Part shown: one piece after another, positions 9,301 through 12,518 of the stretch
How positions within the stretch are numbered: the first letter of the stretch is position 1
How the letters are laid out: every line of letters begins with the position of its first letter
Assembly (NCBI GenBank): GCA_002398565.1
Contig: DGZP01000102.1
Coordinates: 1-12,518, forward strand
DNA length: 12,518 nucleotides
From: Proteiniphilum sp. UBA4977
GTDB lineage: Bacteria; Bacteroidota; Bacteroidia; Bacteroidales; Dysgonomonadaceae
Direction: 5' to 3'
Made by a program: the position numbers and the translations under genes
Notes under the pieces: generated by a model
Seen by the model: the letters and a program-made list of their open reading frames with translations, nothing else
The model's database searches: none
What the model was told of the DNA's origin: nothing

Positions 9301-10999
9301 ACCGTTTGCTATCACCGTGATCGGAGGCCTTGCATTTTCGACCTTGTTGACGCTGGTTATTATTCCAACTGTCTATATGGGTCTGGAGAATGCCTTGCAA
9401 TGGTACCGGTCGCTGCCGGTAAAAACAAAAATTATCCATCTCTTGCTGTTTGTAATCGGTGTGTCTGCTATCTATCTCTATGGAGAAGGAATATTGTACC
9501 AGATACTCTACGTAACGGTGCTTGCTGTTTTAATCCCCGGAATTGCCTTTTTTATGCAGACCAGTCTGCGACGCGCAAAAGGGGATGTGGTGGACCCGGA
9601 TCAGGAGATCCATATTGTTGTGCGCAGCCTAGTGAAGATTTACGATCGTTCCGGTCGTTTTATGCGTGAATGGAACAGCGGGTTGGAGGTGCGGAGGCGG
9701 TTGGGCCTTAGCGGAGAATACCATTCGCTGAAAGATTTTATTCCTGTCGTCTGGCAATTTATCCTTTGGGGATATGGTATCTATTTTACCTACTTTTATA
9801 TAGAAAGCAAAACGTGGGGACTCCTCTTCTCCTTTGTGATCTATGCCGCGACACTTTACTTGTGGCGCAAGATCCGGAACTACCTGTTTTGCCGGTTTGA
9901 AGGGAACGGGTGGGTGAGATACCTGAACCGTGTCATATTCTGGAGTATTCCCCCCCTGATCTTGTGGGGCCTTTACAGGAAGCTGGATAATCTCCCGATG
10001 GTATTGATCATGGGTGTTTTATGGGGATTGGGTATCGCCATATACGTTTCGTCACAATATCTCTATGGCCGGAACATAAATATTGAAAGAATTTCCGGCC
10101 GGTTTGCCGGATTGAAACGCTCCTATTTCCGTATGGTCATCTCCATCCCGCTTATCGGCAGACGTCGCCAGCCGTTTAAAGCATTGCGCAGTGTGTCGTT
10201 TGAAATCAAGACCGGCATGTTCGGCCTGCTTGGACCCAACGGTGCTGGTAAATCTACACTGATGCGTATCATCACAGGGATTTTGGAACAAAGCTACGGT
10301 AGTATCTGGATCAACGGTCTCGATACCCGTCTTTACCGGGAAGAGTTACAGGGCCTGATCGGCTTTCTTCCTCAGGAGTTCGGGATGTATGAAAATATGA
10401 CTGCCTGGGAATTCCTCGACTATCAGGCTATCCTGAAAGGACTAACCGGCAGCAATGTGCGTGAAGAGCGCATCGGGTACGTATTGAAATCGGTGCATAT
10501 GTACGAACGCAAAGATGATAAGATCGGATCTTTTTCAGGCGGAATGAAACAACGCATAGGGATTGCATTGATACTCCTGAACCTTCCGCGTATTCTTGTT
10601 GTGGATGAACCTACTGCCGGACTCGATCCCCGTGAGCGAATCCGGTTCCGGAACCTGCTGGTAGAGTTGAGTAAGGATCGCATTGTCATTTTTTCCACCC
10701 ACATCATTGAGGATATTTCCAGCTCTTGTAATCAGGTAGTGGTAGTGGACAAAGGAGAGTTGAAGTATTTCGGGGTACCGGAGAAGATGGTGGATATGGC
10801 TGTGGGCAAAGTATGGCAGTTCCTGATCGATAAGGAGTCGTTTGAGGAAAAATTGGATAAATCACGGGTGGTGAATAATATACAGAGTGGAGACCGGATA
10901 CAGGTCCGGTACATTTCGATGGAAGAACCTTGTCCCGGTGCAACTCAGGTGGAAGCCAACCTGGAAGATGCTTACTTGTGTTTGTTGAAAAATATCTGA
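6308..10999 (+). CDS. RND efflux permease fused to a C-terminal ABC transporter ATPase domain
   Basis: One uninterrupted frame of 1563 residues. Residues 1 to about 1030 form a complete HAE-1-type RND permease: N-terminal R-R-V-T-I-S-M helix, two periplasmic loops, helix 4 with G-M-L-L-D-N (D397, N398), helix 10 with V-V-N-N-G (N937, N938), and R967/T974 in helix 11. After the twelfth helix the frame continues through two more hydrophobic segments (about 1042-1058 and 1062-1083), a cytosolic stretch, four further segments (about 1145-1250), and an ABC nucleotide-binding domain to the end. Walker A G-P-N-G-A-G-K-S-T is 1309-1317 (K1315), Q-loop Q1356, signature S-G-G-M-K 1410-1414, Walker B D1433 with catalytic E1434, D-loop D1440, H-loop H1465. 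The domain resembles ABC-2/NatA-type drug or ion exporters, including a C-terminal L-E-D-A-Y motif. A usual RND permease has about 1030-1050 residues, so the extra 500 are exceptional. Coupling of proton and ATP energy is an inference. Confidence 0.93.
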   Translation: MDFLLNRRVTISMLFIASTLLGYVSYKQLPVELLPNAELPVLYVSVNAQQDMDPAFVESEVIIPLEGAISSVGGVDKIESEISSRQSSIRVDFKNNVNFKTTSLKLEEKMKEVSSSLPDGFNVRVQKMDVSRVSNAFISLQVRGSGGVDRVRNIVEEEILPELENIDGVAAVRIYGGRERAIEIQLNKDASKALNITPSRLSSLLNSNAREKVFVGTVKETDSQYFVHVHSTYTKVSDLENIVVAPGPVLLKDIATIFFDLKEETSYSRVNGKEAISVSLVNDAQANLIDLSHRTLETVEKLNGQLTFQDAEIVVDSNTAETMENNINQIINLALTGGLLAILVLWFFLKNVRLVFFIALSIPISVFTAFSFFYYAGISINSLTLVGMALAVGMLLDNSVVVLENIYRLSGSGLTADESVSRGTKEVWRSIVAATLTTVIIFLPFIFSDNFLLKLMGSHIGVSIISTLLVSLAVALFFVPMAAYLILRSKKSKTVFYEKVTLLQRPIQVYLVLLKSCLRNPGRTIFGSLILLFAVLILSLSTAVRQNREVDSDRFNIYVTMPAGSTLESTDNVVRVMEERLEDIPEKKDLVSRINEEEAMLTLILQENFQKIGKRKISEIKADVQSRIPNVGGAEIIVADATGGGQSNAGGLGGMVGFMSLLGIGDNQERIVVKGSDYEMMQLVAEDIRYQLEQQEFIQNTRVSFMRRQPEIMLDFDQVLLTSYGITRANILTGLSELNSEFSSGTAFKVGDESYDIVIRDKTAEEEEEQQRQKTIDDLEAVQIMNSSGGLHNLKDIASVNKGYGRSRIIRVNQDKQLDVRYGFLRSIEQSKTLLEGYRNDIDQLIANYNLPAGVAIEVIHEEDQFAEFKFLIFAAFLLIFMILAMVFESVTTPLVILFSIPLAAIGSLIALFLTGNSLLNANTLMGFLILLGVVVNNGIILIDYTKLLRKRGYRRERALMTAGISRIRPILITAITTIIAMMPLAMGDTEYAGAIGAPFAITVIGGLAFSTLLTLVIIPTVYMGLENALQWYRSLPVKTKIIHLLLFVIGVSAIYLYGEGILYQILYVTVLAVLIPGIAFFMQTSLRRAKGDVVDPDQEIHIVVRSLVKIYDRSGRFMREWNSGLEVRRRLGLSGEYHSLKDFIPVVWQFILWGYGIYFTYFYIESKTWGLLFSFVIYAATLYLWRKIRNYLFCRFEGNGWVRYLNRVIFWSIPPLILWGLYRKLDNLPMVLIMGVLWGLGIAIYVSSQYLYGRNINIERISGRFAGLKRSYFRMVISIPLIGRRRQPFKALRSVSFEIKTGMFGLLGPNGAGKSTLMRIITGILEQSYGSIWINGLDTRLYREELQGLIGFLPQEFGMYENMTAWEFLDYQAILKGLTGSNVREERIGYVLKSVHMYERKDDKIGSFSGGMKQRIGIALILLNLPRILVVDEPTAGLDPRERIRFRNLLVELSKDRIVIFSTHIIEDISSSCNQVVVVDKGELKYFGVPEKMVDMAVGKVWQFLIDKESFEEKLDKSRVVNNIQSGDRIQVRYISMEEPCPGATQVEANLEDAYLCLLKNI
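9431..10174 (+). other. Extra membrane region linking RND and ABC modules (part of the fusion protein)
   Basis: Residues 1042-1289 of the fusion protein, between the last RND helix and the ABC core. I count six hydrophobic segments by eye: about 1042-1058, 1062-1083, 1145-1165, 1170-1187, 1207-1223 and 1230-1250. Between the second and third lies a soluble stretch with I-H-I-V-V-R-S-L-V-K-I-Y (1101-1112), which looks like the first strand and A-loop of an ABC domain. Arg/Lys-rich loops (V-R-R-R-L-G at 1128-1133, I-G-R-R-R-Q at 1283-1288) flank the segments and suit cytosolic sides. An even number of helices in each block returns the chain to the cytosol, so the topology agrees with an RND module ending inside and an ABC domain inside. 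I do not recognise this membrane region as any named domain. Confidence 0.6.
10175..10999 (+). other. ABC-2-type nucleotide-binding domain (C-terminal module of the fusion)
   Basis: Residues 1290-1563. The core begins F-K-A-L-R-S-V-S-F-E-I and runs directly into the Walker A. All nucleotide-handling motifs are intact in sequence: K1315, Q1356 followed by E-F-G-M-Y-E-N-M-T, the S-G-G-M-K-Q-R signature, D-E-P-T-A-G-L-D-P and S-T-H. It should therefore be able to bind and hydrolyse ATP when paired with a second such domain. No other ATPase is encoded in the window, so the partner is most simply another copy of the same protein. The Q-E-F-G-M-Y motif and S-G-G-M-K signature are typical of ATPases that drive ABC-2 exporters, which matches the ABC-2-like membrane protein encoded 4 bases downstream. 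No separate start or gap was found between this domain and the RND part. Confidence 0.92.
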
Positions 11000-11003
11000 C
11001 GCT

Positions 11004-11720
11004 ATGAGCTTGAAAAAGTATATTGACTTGACAATCCGTATGGTACGGTACAATTTAAAGATTATTTTTGCTGGAAAATTTTTCTGGTTTCTGCTGGCCG
11101 CTTTTGCTTTTTTTGCTTTTTTTATGTTTCAGCAAGCATGGAACAGGGTCGAAATCAATGAGGGTTCAATCTATAATTTGTTGTTGTTTCCCTGTCTGTT
11201 GCTTATTTTCTATCCGATAGTGTTCGGTATTCAAAACGATGAAGACAACCGAATATTGGAAATCATTTTTGGCATACCCAATTACCGCTTTAAAGTATGG
11301 GGTGTGCGCATGCTGATGATTTACGTGGCCAATTATTTTATCCTGGTTCTTTTTGCTTATGTAGCCCGTGTACTGCTTTATCCGGTCAACACAGTAGAAA
11401 TGGCTTTTCAATTGCTATTCCCAATGCTTTTTTTTGGTAACCTGGCATTTATGTTTTCAACTACTACCCGTAGCGGTAACGGTACAGCAGTCATCATGAT
11501 TATTTTCGGCCTTGTTTTTTTTATTTTCATGAATGCCAATAAACAGATTACTCACACCTATTGGAACATCTTCCTGAATCCTTTTTCCATTCCTAACGAT
11601 ATCCATCCCATGATCTGGCAGAATACCATCCTCAAAAGCAGGCTATTCCTCCTGATCGGCGCAGTTATATGGCTGATGATCGGCTTCCTTAACCTTCAGG
11701 GACGCGAGAAATTTGTGTAG
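11004..11720 (+). CDS. ABC-2-type transporter membrane subunit, six-helix
   Basis: A 238-residue very hydrophobic protein. Six membrane segments can be read at roughly residues 26-44, 58-77, 96-125, 134-154, 163-182 and 211-231. After helix 2 comes G-I-Q-N-D-E-D-N-R-I-L-E-I-I-F-G-I-P, which resembles the acidic cytosolic coupling stretch between helices 2 and 3 of ABC-2 exporters, followed by the Y-R-F-K-V-W-G entry to helix 3. This class forms the dimeric membrane channel driven by NatA/CcmA-like ATPases. The gene starts 4 bases after the fusion gene, whose C-terminal ATPase is the obvious partner, and it closes the operon. There is no own ATP-binding motif and no signal peptide beyond the first helix. 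The gene is visibly T-rich, partly from Phe codons, including two adjacent GC-T7 repeats near 11106-11123. The call to ABC-2 rests on topology and context more than on sequence signature; the transported substrate is unknown. Confidence 0.8.
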   Translation: MSLKKYIDLTIRMVRYNLKIIFAGKFFWFLLAAFAFFAFFMFQQAWNRVEINEGSIYNLLLFPCLLLIFYPIVFGIQNDEDNRILEIIFGIPNYRFKVWGVRMLMIYVANYFILVLFAYVARVLLYPVNTVEMAFQLLFPMLFFGNLAFMFSTTTRSGNGTAVIMIIFGLVFFIFMNANKQITHTYWNIFLNPFSIPNDIHPMIWQNTILKSRLFLLIGAVIWLMIGFLNLQGREKFV

Positions 11721-11768
11721 TAAACAGGGTCTGGATCGATGCTGTTGCGTTGTTACAGAATTAGGAGT

Positions 11769-12518
11769 TTACGATAAAACAACCATTTTTTCTTCGCAAT
11801 TAGTGATTTTCTCCAACCTTTCATCACCGACGATATAGGTATTTTCTATTCCCACAGCGCCGATGCCAGGAAGTACAAACTTAGGTTCTACGGCAATTGT
11901 CATACCTGCTTCCAGGATTTCCTTCGAGCGGGGCGCAAGAACGGGCGGTTCATTAATCTCCAACCCTACTCCGTGCCCTACAAATTTGGCCTGTTGTGCT
12001 GTTCCCATGAAATAACCGGAAAGGCCGCTTTCCCTTACCATCATTTCTGCCAGAGAATAAATATTGGCACAAGGTGTTCCCGATTGGCTTGTTGCGGAAA
12101 TGGCATTGCAAATATTGATGGAAACCTGATGAGCTTTGTGGGCAATATCGGGTACAGTACCAATAGCGAATGTCCGGGTCATATCACTCATCCACGGGCG
12201 GTAATTGCCCGCCATATCTACCATCAACGTAGTTCCGGGAATAAGTTTCGTACCGTTAGCTCCAATTGGCAACAAGGGGGATAATCCCTGGCCGCCAAGT
12301 GCGAAATCAAACGGGGAAGCGGATTGAGCATTGTCACCGGTAAGAATGCTGCCCATAAAGATATCCATGTTCTCTCCGAAAGTTCTAAAAATACCTGACG
12401 AACCGGCTAAACGCATTTCTCTTTCCAGCTCGATCTGAAATTCGATATCCGTCATCCCTTTGCTATAAATATGCGGGATTTGTTTGTAAACCAAAGCATG
12501 AATATCGGCGCACTCGCG
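11769..12518 (-). CDS. M24 family metallopeptidase, Xaa-Pro aminopeptidase-like (5' end missing)
   Basis: The frame is open from the right edge (12518) to the TAA at 11771-11769, giving 249 C-terminal residues of a protein probably about 390 long; the TTG at 12494 is an internal Leu codon. This is the pita-bread catalytic domain of family M24. All five metal ligands are seen: Asp in M-V-D-M-A-G, Asp in S-D-M-T-R-T-F, His in G-H-G-V-G-L-E-I-N-E, Glu in A-V-E-P-K-F, and Glu in G-I-E-N-T-Y. The family binds two metal ions, commonly Mn or Co, and removes N-terminal residues, often ahead of proline; the enzyme is expected in the cytosol because the visible fold needs no export, though the N-terminus cannot be checked. 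The stretch before the first Asp ligand carries P-F-D-F-A-L-G-G and lacks an obvious His-Tyr/His pair seen in many relatives. It is convergent with the efflux operon, 48 bases apart, and functionally unrelated as far as visible. Confidence 0.9.
   Translation of the reverse strand, partial: RECADIHALVYKQIPHIYSKGMTDIEFQIELEREMRLAGSSGIFRTFGENMDIFMGSILTGDNAQSASPFDFALGGQGLSPLLPIGANGTKLIPGTTLMVDMAGNYRPWMSDMTRTFAIGTVPDIAHKAHQVSINICNAISATSQSGTPCANIYSLAEMMVRESGLSGYFMGTAQQAKFVGHGVGLEINEPPVLAPRSKEILEAGMTIAVEPKFVLPGIGAVGIENTYIVGDERLEKITNCEEKMVVLS

Noticed and set aside
9400..9669. 89-codon same-strand frame within the fusion gene
   Set aside because: Cys/Arg-rich shadow of the linker-coding part of the fusion in another frame; the main frame is clearly the coding one.
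9380..10232. Frameshift or merged-gene artefact creating the RND-ABC fusion
   Set aside because: The frame is continuous without any stop for over 800 bases between modules, the linker has sensible helices and topology, and no start signal or gap precedes the ABC part. Sequencing confirmation remains listed as a check.
11749..11791. Terminator between the convergent genes
   Set aside because: GTTGTT at 11749-11754 can pair with AACAAC at 11778-11783 ahead of a T-run, but the stem is only six mostly A/T pairs with a loop of 23 bases and overlaps the end of the peptidase gene.

Overview
The window reads as a chromosomal segment of a Bacteroidota bacterium, probably order Bacteroidales. I infer this from protein style (golvesin/xanthan-lyase-type C-terminal domain, TolC/adaptor/tandem RND permeases), from A-rich translation starts without Shine-Dalgarno sequences, and from moderate GC. 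The exact genus cannot be told from the sequence alone. Coding density is very high: no gene-free stretch exceeds about 75 bases. I see no RNA gene, insertion sequence, CRISPR array or transcriptional regulator.

Layout. Positions 1-450 hold the 3' end of a secreted protein with a golvesin/xanthan-lyase-like C-terminal domain. After 73 bases comes a tight same-strand run: a TolC-type outer-membrane channel (524-2026), an RND periplasmic adaptor lipoprotein (2058-3110), an RND inner-membrane permease (3155-6304), a second, 1563-residue RND permease carrying a C-terminal ABC ATPase (6308-10999), and a six-helix ABC-2-like membrane protein (11004-11720). The last three genes are 3 and 4 bases apart, so they are almost certainly co-transcribed and probably translationally coupled. 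A convergent, 5'-truncated M24 metallopeptidase (Xaa-Pro aminopeptidase-like) ends at 11769 and runs off the right edge.

How the genes may work together. TolC, adaptor and RND permeases are the standard parts of a tripartite efflux pump spanning both membranes. Two different permeases in tandem suggest a heteromeric trimer of the MdtBC kind. The exceptional feature is the last permease: a complete 12-helix RND module continues without a stop into about 250 residues containing six further predicted membrane segments, then an intact ABC nucleotide-binding domain (Walker A, Q-loop, signature, Walker B, D-loop and H-loop all visible). The next gene supplies an ABC-2-type membrane partner. The operon therefore appears to encode a hybrid RND/ABC export machine, or an RND pump physically tethered to an ABC exporter. 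The ABC domain itself seems split: its likely first strand and A-loop tyrosine lie before a four-helix membrane insertion, and the Walker A lies after it. Substrate and function of the hybrid are unknown.
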